64,000 bases of DNA from Aaosphaeria pasadenensis (lineage: Eukaryota; Ascomycota; Dothideomycetes; Pleosporales): the NCBI GenBank assembly GCA_022813625.1, contig JAKLMB010000052.1, positions 46,163 through 110,162 of the forward strand, given 5' to 3'. The position numbers and the translations under genes are program-made. The notes beneath the pieces were generated by a model. The model searched no databases. It saw only the letters and a list, made by a program, of their open reading frames with translations, and was not told the origin of the DNA. Below, one piece after another: positions 44,553 through 58,019 of this stretch (within the stretch, counting starts at the first letter, position 1; each line of letters begins with the position of its first letter).

Positions 44553-47500
44553 TGTTGACTAGATGGATAAGAGATATTCAATGGGCCAGTACAGACATAT
44601 TGATCAGCACTCCATTCATATCCGAACACCGAAACGCATGTTACACGAAGAGGGAATCTGATATGATCACCTCCCTAGCTAGCAGGCTCAATCCAATGGT
44701 TGAATGCTTCTTGAACACCAATATACATTGAATACTGATACTCTGGCACTCACTCATCAGATGCACTATCATGAGTCATCGATAAAGAAAGAATTTGTCT
44801 CCTCCCCGATGATGAAATAGCTTTGAAAAGGGAGTGGAATTCTATTTCGTGACACCTGGGGTCTAGACTGAATCTTTTACTTGCCAAAGTCACAACTATG
44901 CCATGTGGGGGAATTCTCGTAGTAAAGCCGAATATTGTAAACAGCCTCACCGCTAATTTAGATAGTACCTTGTTGTTTTGTGGAGAGACCAAAGCCCTCG
45001 TGACGGAACTTCCATTGCATGTGGTCGTTCTATTGGTGCATACATTTTGATATGTGTCTGTGTATTGGCCAACGCTTTGTACATATACGATCCAATGCCG
45101 GTAATCTAGGCCACATTGACTGGCCTTGCAAAAAGTCTCTGTCACTCTTTCGCCTTACCATCGTTGGTCCGAGTACTGATCCGGGGTTTCTTCGCTGAAC
45201 TTGAAGAGGCGCGACACCAATGTCGTAACAGCAATTCTATCCAACTGATTTGCATCTCACTCGGACATCAATATGTGGAATTTTTCATCTCTAGGCACCT
45301 ATGCTACTATGATGTTGTCTTGTTGACAGACAATCCCACCTCTATTCGTTTCTTTTACTCAACCACAGAAACAGTATTGTGTGCAGTTGTAGCGACGTAT
45401 TTCGTTATAGACTAGCATTGCCTCAACATAGTATCATAATCCGGTGCAGTTGATACTCCGTTACTGAAGATCTCGTGCAAGAGACGCTCATCAGCGCACA
45501 ACTTGAGGATGACTGAAGTCTTAGAGTCGGTATCGACTGCTCACCAAGCATAGCCCTGGCATGAGTAACATCCAGCGTTCATGCTTGTACCACTCCCAAG
45601 GTCAGATGACACAACTCCGGTCAACACCAGATAGACTCGGGGGATAGTGCACATTTCCGTTCTGGACAAAGCAGGGAGAATGTCCAGAAGGTCCGAAGAG
45701 GTGTTGTAGTTGTGCATACTCATGTTCTTGTGGGATCCTGTCGGCACGCAACCTTTCTTCCGTTTCCTTTGGAGTTCATCTTGCAGGAGGCTTGCCTTGG
45801 CTGCTCATGATAGCCAGATCGCTGATGTTCTCGAAGGGAATCCGGAGCGGCACCGCGACTAGTGTTTGGGCCGTGGCGCCCGTGGCAGGCAGAGGACACG
45901 ATCCTTCAGTCCACACAGGGGGAAAAAGGTACGCGAGATTGCCAGATGTAAGCGAAAGTGCATATCCAAAGGCGTGGTGGCTTTCTAAAATACTGTGTTG
46001 AAAGGCTTGCAGTCACGGTCGGTGTTATTGCGCATATATACGGCCATAGGGGGATCTAACCCGTGTTGCTAACTTGCATATCAATCCAGTCCAGTGCGGG
46101 CATGTGATTTGATATGGTAAGCCGGCGACGTGCTGAGTACAACAGTACGACGGCGATCAAAAACGTTATTAAACGATATGGGCGCTTTTGAATACCTTTC
46201 ATGGGCCTAATCGGCGAACAGGGAGTCTATGCCATCGGGTCGTGCGTAATCTCTTCATGCGGCTAGGTGACGATTCTTTGCATGCATGCTGCTGCTACTG
46301 GTCCATGTAAGCTGGCACGTACATACAACATCCAGACAGTAGAGTGAATTTGACAATTGACGGACTGGTTAGGGAGAGCATGGAAACTTGGCACCAGCCC
46401 CATCCCCTCCGAGGTTAGTGAATTCGCAATTAACAAGGTCGAAATGGGGTTAGCCATATTATTTCTCTTCACTCGATGGAAAGAAAAGCTTCAGGCGATT
46501 GACAGCAGGGATGGCATAGGTAATCTGATTGAGTGAAGGCGTTGCGGCCCGAGGGATTTCGAAAGTTCAAAGTTCCTTTGAGATTGTGCACCGCCGCACA
46601 TCAGTATTGACAATCCCATGTGTATGCAGGGCAGGCCAGACCCCAGGGCGTTCAACGTTGGATGTATGCATGGGATTGCCGGGGTAGAACGCCACGGATG
46701 AACGCAGTTAGCAAAGGCTGCAAAAGGGAAATGGTTACTCTCACAATACGGAAGCATGTAAGGAGGTAGTCTTTGGATGGGTGGTACATAATCGTTACCA
46801 CAAGATCTTGTGTTGTGTTCTGACGGTTTGCCACCATTGAGTATGAGTATGAGGAACTGGTGGGCCGTTGGCTACAGCACGAGTTTAATTATTTTTTCTC
46901 TGGAGGGAGCATTGTGGGCACCTCGTATTGAAATAGGCGCAGTAATAGCCTCATGTAACCCAGGAGACAACGGGTACCGTGAAGCATGGACCCTTACATC
47001 TGGTAACCATCGGAGATAAGATCATACCGGTGTTGATGGGAGTTTTTAGGATGCAATGTCGCCAGCGAATCTTATACTATTTTTGATGTTGAAAATGTGT
47101 GCAATGTGTGGCGCGACGTCCTTGACATGACAATGCCACTCCCTCCAGGCAAAAGTACTTCGTGTCGCAGTACGTCAGACTCACTAGTGCTTGGCTTTCG
47201 GTGCATATAGACGTTGCAAATGCTTGAGACTGTTCCTCATGCTTTCATGAGGTGAGAAGACTCCGAAATGGGATATATATAAATGTCAAATAGTATGGTT
47301 GTAGGGATCTCCAACTATCGGACAGCTGCATCCGAAGAGCTACAGCACCATCAAGTCAACTGTCTAGTATTTCAAGACTCAAGGATACATTCGTACAGTC
47401 TAATCGAACGTCCTTTGACATCTAACCTAACCCAGTCAGCGATAATTTCTTGATTACGGCACTCTGAAAATATAGCAACGTGTACTGCACAGACGACCCT

Positions 47501-50500
47501 CTGTAGCACATGCAGGGACGCTACTTCCTTTATGAACATTCTACGAGATCAACTGCTTAAAGAATAAGACTCGGCAGCGTACGCTACTCCGTCAACCAGG
47601 TCAAGTGAGGTGTGCGGTGTTCAACTTGTATCAAGGCTGCGAAAGCGGAGAGAAGACGGACTCCGTTGGCTGGGTGGCGTTGATATCGAGTCTAACCTAG
47701 ATGGACGTTGGAAGTGTTTGTGAACACTGAGAGATGAAGGACTTGCATGATCACTAATTGTTCAAAGGTTGGATGATTATACGTTACCGTCACCGTCGGC
47801 TTAGATGCCCTGAATTCACACAATCCTTGGCGACTTTGATATTTGCCCTCATTCTACCTAGTTAGTTCTACCCCTCCCCGCCTTACGCCTACTTCGTACC
47901 TACTACAAGCACTGCTCGCCGTTCTCCGAATATCATGTAACTAAGTAATAGTTGGATGGGATGTCCTTATTTGAGCACGCAGAGTAGGCATGATTCAAGT
48001 TCAACGGAGTTATGGCTAGAATCCTTGGTATCTTGCAGCATGACATGGAAACGTGGAATCGACACTACGATGCTGTGATTGCAGTATCTTCCATCAGGGT
48101 CTGTCCTTGTGTGTGGTGCCCTCATGCGTTCCCTTGCCCTCCCACCCGACGGTCACCACTGGAGGTACGTGCAGCTACACACTTGTATGCTGTCGTGCAT
48201 ACAATACTTACATGGTATACGTGTAACCGTAGGTGTTGCAGCGGATATTCTGTGAAAGGACCACGTGCGGTACTGCGACGCAAGGATTACGAAGCCGAAG
48301 CCCCAAACGACGCCATGTACCGAACGGATCTGAATGGTCGAAATCCCCAAACGCCATATCGAAGCCTTGATAAACCAAACAAGCCTGCCGGATAATTGGA
48401 ATTATACCTGATAGCAAAAACGACTAAGCTTGAAACGACCCCGTGCGAACGTCCTCTGTTGGTGCTGGCGCCGTCGATCTGTGTGGTGCAGAGGAAGTTT
48501 AGAACAAGGGTCCTGTTGGCAAAAACCTATGAGGCCATGCCGGAGCTGTGCGACGGCTCTCTTCTCCAACGAATCGTGGCTGCTTTCATTTGCATCTGTA
48601 CCAGACCCTTGAAGACCAGCCCGTATCCCGCCAAGGTTTCTCGTTGAATTTTAATCTGTTCGCAAAAGAGCTCTGAAAGGTAAATCAGCAGCTGAACCGA
48701 ACATTTCTGCGCATACAGTGAGTGCACTAGGAGCGGTAAGCCGACCTCTTATTTGTCGAGAGGAGTTACGGTTCGGACAGACCGAGAGGATTCGCATCTT
48801 GTTGACCCCTACTACTACGTCTTTGAACGCTTCCACGAGGTTCGGACAGCGTTGCGGGCTTCAGGTGGCATTGTGGCTGGCAGGATCACGAAAAAGGTCG
48901 TTGCGGCGGTACGGCCCCCATAATTACACCGTCTATGAGAGAGATGGCGCTGCTGCCGTCAGCAAAGCGGAAAAGAACACGAGCAATAGTCGTTTGGGGA
49001 GGGATCAGGTAGATCAATATGGGATGGAATGGTTGTCCGGAGGTAGAATGGTGATGAGGGATAGGAGAGACAGTGGGCTGTTATTCCCACGCTGCCAGCG
49101 AGGGATGACTATTCAAGCATTGCGGACAGCAGCGCACTGTAGCAAATGTCGAGGTTCAGAGGTAGATCTGTAGGTTCCCGTAGGGTACAAGGCAAAAATG
49201 TAGATGGCGCGTGCAATGTCAAAACGGTCGCTGAGTCGGATCCACCCAGGGCTGAGAGGGCGCCGTTGCAAAGCGGTCGGCGCCACGACGCTGCTGGTTT
49301 GATTCCGCAGCAGTTCCCATTCTCCTTGGTAGATACGGTTCGCGAGCAAATTGATTCCATGGCCTTCGCGAGTAAGCTCAGAGCGCAGTCAGGAACTCAA
49401 TTCCACAGTAGTAAATATTATAGCCTCGGGGATAGGAGGGGAAGAAGCCAAGGGATGAATCCGATACGCCATTACAACACTGCTAGCAACGATGAAATTT
49501 GCCAAGTGGGATGACGATACCACTGTAATAATTCCCTAAGAAACTCCACCAGCAGCGAAAGGGAATGCGGCTGGACAGTGCGTACCAGGAAGCAGGGGTA
49601 AGGGTTTGCATGGGAGAACATGGGAGAAAGTCGAGACAGAGAGCATGGGATAGTTAACTAACATGTGGGGGTTAAGAGCCAACGCAGAAGAGATGCATGG
49701 AACAGGCGGGAAGTTTGGAGCCACGTCTATGTCCCATGATTTTTCCTTTCATGAGCAGTTGCGTTTGAAGTGCACAAACTGCTGGGGTTCATACAGAACT
49801 CTGTACTGTAGTTATAGTATCCGCTGTTGCTGTAGGAAGCCTCTAGGTAGGCAATTAATCACTGTAACTACGGAGTATGCAAAGCGGGATGGACACGACT
49901 CGTGAGGACTCTGGTGGGAATGGTCTGGGCTGGGGTATACACAGTTACCTACACAGTATGTAGGTACCTAGGTGGCTACTACAGTATTGTAATAACTGTA
50001 TTGTATATTTTGTAGGCAATAGGCAAGTGTGTGCGAGAAGAGAGGAGATTGTGTGTAGGGCCACTGTAGGTAGGCTGTAACTATTGAGTATGCGGTGCGG
50101 TGAAAAGCGTAATTCTGGATGGCGTTGATTAGCAGTTGTAGTGCGATTGTCCGTGAGTCCGCGTATGCCATACCATCCATTCCCATGCCATTCTCATGTT
50201 CCAAACCATACCTGATCCATACTCAATCCATACATGTTCGGAACTACTGTAGACTACGAGTTACTGCACACACTCTAGCAGCTGCTGCACAGGACATGGA
50301 AAGTGGAATAGATACAATTTGCTACGGCGTCAAACTACCCAGCTAGTTCCCCTAGGTAGATGTCACCAACCGCTGCTACTCGTAGGGTCGAGCCTTTGAA
50401 GTATCCCTCCGTCCAGTCTGAGTCCTCTCCTTCTTGAATCTCCTCCTCCCGTGCTGTGGTTTGCCCAGTCTATGGTACGTACCCTACCTACCCTGCCCTA

Positions 50501-50919
50501 CTCGAACCCTGACCCTAAACTAACTGTGCATACACCCTATGGGCCTATACGAACCTATCCTACCCTACCCTACCCTATCCTGTCCTCTTCTAATCCTAAT
50601 CAATACGTGCACTTAATTAATGTGCAGAGGTCCGGAATCTCTCTGTCTAGCGCCCCATTTGTAGCCGTACTTTAAACGCTGCCCATGCCCACCCTCCCAC
50701 CTTTCCCCCAGATCCCAAGCTTACGACCCTGGATCGCCTGAATATCTACCTACCTCTATATCTCGTCTTACATCGTCCTCATCTCTTCCACAATTACCTC
50801 TGTCTTGACTCTTGGAATCGTTCTTCCTTTCACGTTGTCTACTGACCAAACAGCCACTTTGGTCACCTACCTACCTGTCTTTCGCCCTCGGAGATAGACA
50901 CTGATCACCTCCCGGCACA
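44553..50919. other. 6.4-kb interval without a supported gene
   Basis: Many short open frames exist on both strands, none with family resemblance or splice-linked partners. A stretch open for about 70 codons at 48720-48930 has fair composition (YYYVFERFHEVRTALRASG) but no start and no partner. Bases 50470-50600 are made of CCCTA/CCTAC-like tracts. The last 600 bases probably carry the promoter and leader of the bZIP gene. The region is unusually empty compared with 33-45 kb. Confidence 0.4.
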
Positions 50920-52026
50920 ATGGACTACACCTACTTTGGCACATCAGCACCGCCTCAGCCCTATCAGTATATGAGCATGCCTCCAGGCCATTTTCCAAAT
51001 GCTGGCGTTGATTTAGAGACAGCTCGCAGCATTGTATGTAGACCCTCTCCTATCTCCCCCGGTCATACATGCAATGCAATGCAATTTCTATATTCGCGAG
51101 GCCGACGTGCGCACCTTGGAACATGGAGGACTTGAACTAATCAACTATTTGTGCTTGCCTAATAGGAACCTCTGGAAAGCAGCTTTCTTCCCACGTCTTA
51201 CGATGCTTTTGCCTATCAGCAGGCTCCGCTCCCTCCTACCACAAACAGCTCCCCCGACCCCGCGGCAGCTCAAACACCAGCTCCTACCGGTAGCGTTGAT
51301 AGTGGCCTTGGAGGGGAGATGGACGACAATCGGACAAGCAGGACCCGAAGTAGTAGCGAAGAGAAGGAGATAGGCCTTACGCCGGCTCAGAGCAGGAGAA
51401 AAGCGCAGAACAGAGCAGCGTAAGTCGTTTGCAATCATATCGTCCGTGATTGTTGCAGGTTTACTAAACTCGTCTGCAGGCAAAGGGCCTTTCGTGAGCG
51501 CAAGGAGCGCCATGTGCGCGATTTGGAGGCCAAACTGTCCGTTTTGGAGAACAGCGCCCACTCGTTGCAGTCCGACAATGAGCGCTTGAAGCTGGCCTTG
51601 CAACGTGCTCGCACCGAGAATGAGATTCTGCGTGCCACCGGCAGTCAGCATTCGCCACCATCCTCGCGACCCGTCTCGGCAAGCTACCCTTCCCCTGGTG
51701 CCCACCTCATGGACGAAGACGACTATCAGGACAACAAGCCATACAACATTCAGGATCTATCCAACGGGAGCGTCATCAACAGCGAAGATAATGTACACCC
51801 TACCGGGCCCCCCAGATTCAAGGGAAAAGAAATTCCAGCATCACAGACCTGGGATGTTATCCAATCGCATCCTTTAGTCAGGCAAGGACTCGTTGATATT
51901 GCCGATGTTTGTGAACGACTCAAAGGAGCCTCGAAGTGTGATGGGCACGGTCCCGTTTACGAAGAAAGCACCATCTGGCAAGCAGTAGAGGATTCACGAA
52001 GAAGTGGAGGGGACGAGCTCATTTGA
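50920..52026 (+). CDS. AP-1-like bZIP transcription factor
   Basis: Three exons (50920-51033, 51166-51419, 51480-52026) give 304 residues; introns are 132 bp and 60 bp. The second intron splits the basic region. The joined basic region QNRAAQRAFRERK contains the NRAAQRAFR core of fungal AP-1 (Yap-type) factors, followed by heptad leucines (LEAKLSVLENSAHSL, NERLKLALQ). The C-terminus (WDVIQSHPLVRQGLVDIADV, CERLKG, DELI) is shared with a fungal subgroup often named FCR3-like. It lacks the paired Cys-rich redox domain of Yap1. It is a nuclear activator or repressor; its targets cannot be read here. A long CT-rich leader precedes the ATG. Confidence 0.85.
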
Positions 52027-55000
52027 TATTCGCACTGCTTCCACGCATCTGGTTTATTTGGAGTTAAAAGGGAGGTTTGATTTTGATGAATACCCGAATT
52101 GACCACTTCATGAGTGGATCCTGTTGATCAACGGACGGTTTCTTTTTATGGCACTTCCATGTTGATCATGTTGATCCTGTTGCTAAAGTGCAATAGATAT
52201 ATACTATACGGTTGAGAGATGTCCTTCCATATCGTCTCAAAGGAAATGCAGGTAACTAGATGAGAAAAAAAGAATATATCAACCCACAGCGACAAAGATC
52301 GCCAAACAAGCATGACTTCTGTACGCGCATACACATACAGCCAATGCGACCTCCAGTGCAAAGGAGTGTGATTCGAAATCATTATTGCGTTGATTATTCC
52401 AACGGCTTACACCGAGGGCAGCAAGCTGGTACTGCCACATTCGTCACCAACGCACGTTTTCGACGATTGCACGACCAGTGAGTGGTAGTGCGCTGATAAT
52501 GTCAACATAACTGTCCGACTGTCAGTCTGCCTGTTACTGTACCGTTTTCGATGTCGACGAGTAACCTATCAGGATAAGCTCTAACGGGAGAGAAAGATGT
52601 TGGATTCTAGATGGCGTTCGATTGTTCAACAACCCCCGACCCCTAAAGCATCAACCAACCATCTGGGCGCACTAATCACAGCTCCCCCCATCATTCCAGA
52701 GGCGCATCTCACTTGCCTTTGTCTTTCCCATCCATCCATCGATTCCATCCACCTCATCCCCATCTCATACCAATCTCATTCCATCTACCCCGCACGTTAC
52801 CCGTCTATGCCCCTCGCCGGCAACACATTTCCATTCCAATCAACAGCTCCAGGCAAGTGTCATACGAGATACTGTCGTTGCCTCCCAAGCCGCCTGCGAT
52901 AACAACGGGGCTCTTACTCGTAGGTGTGGTCACAGATTTAACCATCTCACAAGAATAATAGTGCAGGGGTTGGGATCCTTTTGCACCAAAAGTCGTTCGA
53001 CGACCTTGACCGAGTATCGTGTCATCATATTGGCGGCCAGTAAGCATTTGACCTGGACGACCTACAGTTTAGTAGACGAGCACCACCACCATCATCGTAC
53101 CTTACCGAGTCGACCATCATAATGCAATGCTTGGTTTTGCATGCTGTTATTGCATGGTCATTGTTGGCACCATGCTGTTGCTGAACCGGATGCCAGATAT
53201 TGTGAACTTGAATCTTGGACAACCTTGACAGTTTTTTTCACTCGCTACCAAGTCCACGTCATATTTGATGATGGTCAACGAGCAGGGAGCAAATGTTGGG
53301 AGGTACATCCGTCCGCTTTTGGTGTTACATGCCAGGAAAACTTGAAAGGGGGCCAGATGAGTGGTGGCCCCCCCAGGTCGCTGTTTGGCTGTATGCACGC
53401 ACCGGACGCAACGGCCGGTGCGATTGTTAGGTCGGGGACTTGCCTAGGCATCACTGCAACTCAATCGTCAATGTTGCCGATAGGTGCGGACCTTACCAGT
53501 ACCCACAATGCTCTGGCCACAGACGCAAACGTGTTTAATAGTTAATACCTAGAAAACATCATTGCATAGATCGAGAAAAGATTCAAATCATCATTGGCAG
53601 CAAACTGTCCGTAGTCGCGGAGTACCTTATGGTCTCCGTCGGTGCGATCGTTACACTACGGGCACTGTAACACCTGTCGGTGGCAACGAGCGAGTGAATA
53701 GTTACACCCTGCGGAGTAGGGCACCAGACTCGCCTGTACGTTCCCCCGCAGGTAAGGCTGAGTGCGCACGAATAGGGCTTGCTGCTACTCGTACCCGTGG
53801 CGACCGCAAGGTTCAAAGGCCTACACCTGTAACTGGTGTACCTCTCAGGCCACGCGGGGATGTGTCGTGGCGGAACATTCAACGGCACATCCGTAGCTTC
53901 GACAATTGGTATGCAGGCTGGAAAGATTGAAAGGGCACTCAGCATTCGCATACAGCCAATCATGACAGCCGCGACTGGGGCTCGTCAAGATGCTCGGGCA
54001 AAATATTTGGACGATCCCCTACACCATGGGCCGTCGAACAATGGCATTCCCCTTCAAGTTCAGTTGCTTCGATGGCTTACCAGTGATGAATGGGCGGACG
54101 CTATTACAGTGAAAGCTTGTCACTACACTGAAGCTCAGGCCAGAGACAGACAGGACGACACGATGATCGACAATGAGATGGCAAGGCGGGAACATGGACT
54201 GGAAATGCATTCACATGTGCGAATGGCATGAGGGAACCACGATGCAAACAAAATATACACCTACCTAGAGCCCACATGTAACTGGTGTACCATTGAATCA
54301 TCTCGCGTTAGGATCCCGAAGAAGTAAGGGCAACAGAACAGAGACCACCAAAGATGATTGTGCGTGGAATGCAATCACACCAAGACGTGCGTGGCGTCAA
54401 TAGGCCGCCATTGAAGACCGCTACCACAGCTATTTGGCTTATAACCAGGCGTTGGAGAGAGAATGGCCTTTTCAACTCTGCTGAATGAGGCTCGTTCAAC
54501 CCATCCATCGTTTAGGTACGTACCAGTTACACGTAGTATCACTCGTCAAGTGATCAACATGCCATTGAGATCTACGCAGAAAAGTCCACAAACGGCTTTT
54601 TGAGACGGCGGCATGGCATTGGTCCAGAACATCATTAAATCGGACAATATAACTACGGACTACCAAGTGGGTGCAAGTAGTGGAAGGATGAGCAAGAATG
54701 AATACTCACTCAACGTACGAGGGTAGGATAATTGTGGATTTCAAGTTGGATGTCAGACTCCGAAGTGTGAGGGTGGAAGCACTTGGTTGGCATTCTGTCA
54801 CACACCTAGTGCCACTACTGTGGCTGTCAGCTATTCATAGTGAACGAGACGGCAGAAGTTGTGTGGAGCATCGAGGATAGTTTCCTTACTATGCACACCT
54901 GCTGCCCCCATTCCCGCATCAAGCAACATGAATACCGTCGAATGATAGTCCAGAGCATGAGCTGCATCTTTTCTTAAAATTATATTTGGAATTCTCTCCC

Positions 55001-56556
55001 CCACTCTGCCTTACTCGCATAATTCCTTCTGGTATCCTTCTCACAACTGTCGAGAAGGTGGAGGGGAAGGGAGTATGCACGAAGACGGAACGAATCTGGT
55101 GGCTTGCCAAGTAAGCAAACCAAAAAGCGCATGCATGCATGCACTGTTGGACTACTCTGTGGTGTTGGGTTGGATTTTGGACAACCGAGATATTCGTCTA
55201 AAGAAAAGAGATAATTACTGGATCACAAGTCAACTTGATTCGTCCCGGTGGTAGGCTGGTAGCATAGTAAACGGCCGACAAGAACACACAACACAGCCCA
55301 GGCAAGGACAGGGCGACGAGCCTCCGTTCCCAAAAACGCATGCATGGGGACTCGGAGTGCTTATTTTTCCCTTGACTATACTATCGGTATTCCCTATTCC
55401 CTCCTCCCTCCATCGTATTCGGACATTTCCCATGTTTTCTGTCTGGTGAAGAGTCCCTGGACGGGGATATACTCCAATACATGCGTTAGGTACATGACTA
55501 CGGAACGTACTTACATAGGTACCTCATACTAACAGACATACCAAAAACGCAGACGTGCATAGATGCCGCTGCCGCGGCCGCGTCCACCTTAACCCTGCAA
55601 GCTCTGTACAAGTTGTCAAGGCGTGGGCAATAATGGGTAATTTACAAAGTAGCTAAGCAAGCGTCGTGGCTTGCTACGCTTGACTAATCTGGACCCTGAT
55701 AACTTTGCGCATCGGCAAGAGCATGGATATGGGGAAGGGGATGCAGTTGGCGCCGTGTCGTGGGAACGTGGAAGCGAGACAGATCATCTCGAATTGGATT
55801 GTGTGATTGAACGACGATGAAGCGGCGGGCGGCCTTATTGTGTGCAGTAGTTCATCTCACCAGGGACCTTTGGGCCGGCTTTGCAGGCAATGGTCCGCTG
55901 GCGTCTTTGATGTTCACATTCCTTTACCGGTCGACGGTAGACCTTGGGTTGCAGCATGCTTGCATGAATCGCCTAGACGCTCGGGAGTTTGTGTCCTTTT
56001 TGTTTTCTTTTCAATACTTGAATGATCTACGCATGGCTATGTTGTTCCGAAAATCCTACGAGTCGCTTGGAGCCAGCGTGCCAGCCCTGCTGGGTTTGCT
56101 TCCGATCGGTGTTAATTTGCTCCCGTACACTGCAGTTCTAGTCCAGATGTCTTGATTTCTTTCTCCCCCAATGCTTCCCTGCAGATGTAACAACCATGTA
56201 TCCAACGGGCGTGTACCGAATGCATCAAGAGAGAAATTCCCGTCCACCCTTCGGCTATCTCCCACTCTCGTATCGCGTGGGGATTTCCCCCTGGTCTCCG
56301 GATCCAACGAGTCGCTGAACATTGATCAATTCGATAGGGATTTCAACCTCCAGAATCCCTCTAGTGTCATGATGGAATTCTTCAATGCCCGCGTGCCATA
56401 TCCCCTCCCCAGGGTTGGGTCGAGAACTGGGGGCTGCAGTGAATATCCTTGCCTGAAATGAGATATGTGCTCACGGAGCCGTTGGACCCTTCTTGGGGAA
56501 GTAGCGATGGCGACGTGGTCCGGCCGTATCTCTTTTCTTTGCTCTTACTCGGACCC
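52027..56556. other. 4.5-kb interval without a supported gene
   Basis: No frame on either strand shows a recognisable family. Frames at 53562-54231 and 55807-56155 are open but of irregular composition. Short repeats of AGGTAC and CATGCATG occur. This is gene-poor flanking DNA. Confidence 0.4.
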
Positions 56557-57571
56557 TCAATCCCAATCGCTGTCGTCGTCGTCCCCGCCTCGTCCGGCCG
56601 TGTTGCCTTGCCTTATCTTTTTTGAGCTCTGCCCGCCATCTTTGTCGTTGTCATGGCGCTGTAGACGCGAGTCTCCAATGCGGACGGCTCCGACGTCTAC
56701 CAAGATTTTTTCCACGTCTGTATGTAGTCAGCACGACAATACATCTCCCTCAAGCGAATCTCTTGGAATTCAATGCAACCCGATGTCGGGGAATGATTCA
56801 ATCACTTACCTGCAGCCTTTGTCCTCACACCCTGGAGGTCTCTCAGTGTGACTAGTTGCTTCTTGATATCCCCATCCTTGTAGACTAGCACTGTGGGTGT
56901 GTTCCTCTCGGGATAGCCCTCAATGCAAAGCTCCGCGCGGATCTGGCAGAACTTGACGTCCCCGAACCGCTGGGCGAGGTCCCGCCATATCTCGATGAGG
57001 ACGCGGGATTCGACATTTGTCCCTTGCGAGGACGTCAACAACACAAACACGTATGCCTTCTGTGACGCTTCCGTGACATCCTTCGCGTAGTCAGGCTTCT
57101 GGAGGTGGTACACTTGATTGAATACTGAGGCGGTGTTGATCGTCGCGAGCTCTTCGAAGCGTTTTTTTCTACAGATCATCGATCTTCATCAGCACCAACC
57201 CCTTCCAAAATGAAGTCTTCCCGAGACTGGAGAGCTAACTACACACAAGAATGCAGACGTACCGGTATTGCTCTAGAAACTCGTCATCTTCTTCATCTTC
57301 CAGCTCCGCCAATTCGTCCAGGTCTTTCCCCTCCAGCCTGTTCTCGTGCGCGAGGCGTCGTGCTTCCTCGAGCGCTTCTTGGATCATCGGCGTCGGCGAC
57401 GGAGGCTTCTCTGGTATCACGCCATGCTTGCGCAGGATATCGTTCCTATTCAGGTGAAGTACATCGTCAGTATGGGAAGCTTGCGACTACCTCGAAAGAG
57501 ATTGCATACCATTCTGTGTCTGCATTTGGGTCGTCGATGGGGACGTTGACGGGGACATCGGGCATCTGCAT
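56557..57571 (-). CDS. PLP2: Phosducin-like protein
   Basis: Four exons (57571-57510, 57445-57263, 57168-56810, 56717-56557) encode 254 residues. The N-terminus has TEWNDILRKHGVIPEKPPSP and the acidic helix LEDEEDDEFLEQYR typical of phosducin-like proteins of the PLP2/PDCL3 class. A thioredoxin-like fold follows (YVFVLLTSSQGTNVESRVLI, FGDVKFCQIRAE, YPERNTPTVLVYKDG) without the CxxC of true thioredoxins. The C-terminal VEKILVDVGAVRIGDSRLQ and a terminal DDDDSDWD close the protein. Such proteins assist the CCT chaperonin in folding actin and tubulin in the cytosol and are essential in yeast. Two in-frame ATGs (57571, 57565) are six bases apart. Confidence 0.92.
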
Positions 57572-58019
57572 GTTGCTGGCAGGGCTTCTGTCGAATGGAC
57601 AATGACAATGGTGCTTTCACTTGTAGTTTCAAACAAGTATGAGAGGGAGTCGCGTGAAAAACGTAAATGGTATGCTGAAAGCTGTGGTTGCTGCCTTGGA
57701 AGAGTCGTCGTCGGCGAATGTACGTAACTTCACGGAATTTTGATGACCCCTCCATAGAATTGAACCCGTCAATTCTCGGCAGCACACCCCTGCCGATCCG
57801 CCACTCTTTCAAATTTCATCACCCACAACTTATTTGTACATGTATTGCAGCGACCGGGGAAGTTTTCCGAGTCGGTGGAATTGAAACGTTCATATTCAGA
57901 AATGCATGTTCTATGCGAAAATAACTTCATAACATCAATGTTGGAGAGCCAGCTGGTGTCGCGCATTTATTGGCCTAGGAGAGATTCAAGACATCCTTGG
58001 TACCTCGGAGTGGCTAGAG
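57572..58019. other. Intergenic upstream of PLP2
   Basis: Promoter side of PLP2. It contains the first copy of the GTCGCGCATTTAT element near 57957. No gene called. Confidence 0.4.
57957..57996 (+). repeat. Degenerate direct repeat, copy 1
   Basis: The stretch GTCGCGCATTTATTGGCCTA and the following GGAGAGATTCA recur at 58711-58745 with three differences, all C/T or A/G transitions. Confidence 0.6.

Noticed and set aside
48718..49173. 151-residue open frame in the gene-poor interval
   Set aside because: Irregular composition rich in Arg and Gly, no family, and a competing open frame on the same strand.
50505..50590. Telomere-like CCCTAA tracts
   Set aside because: Only single CCCTAAA units among variable CCTAC tracts; not a telomeric array.
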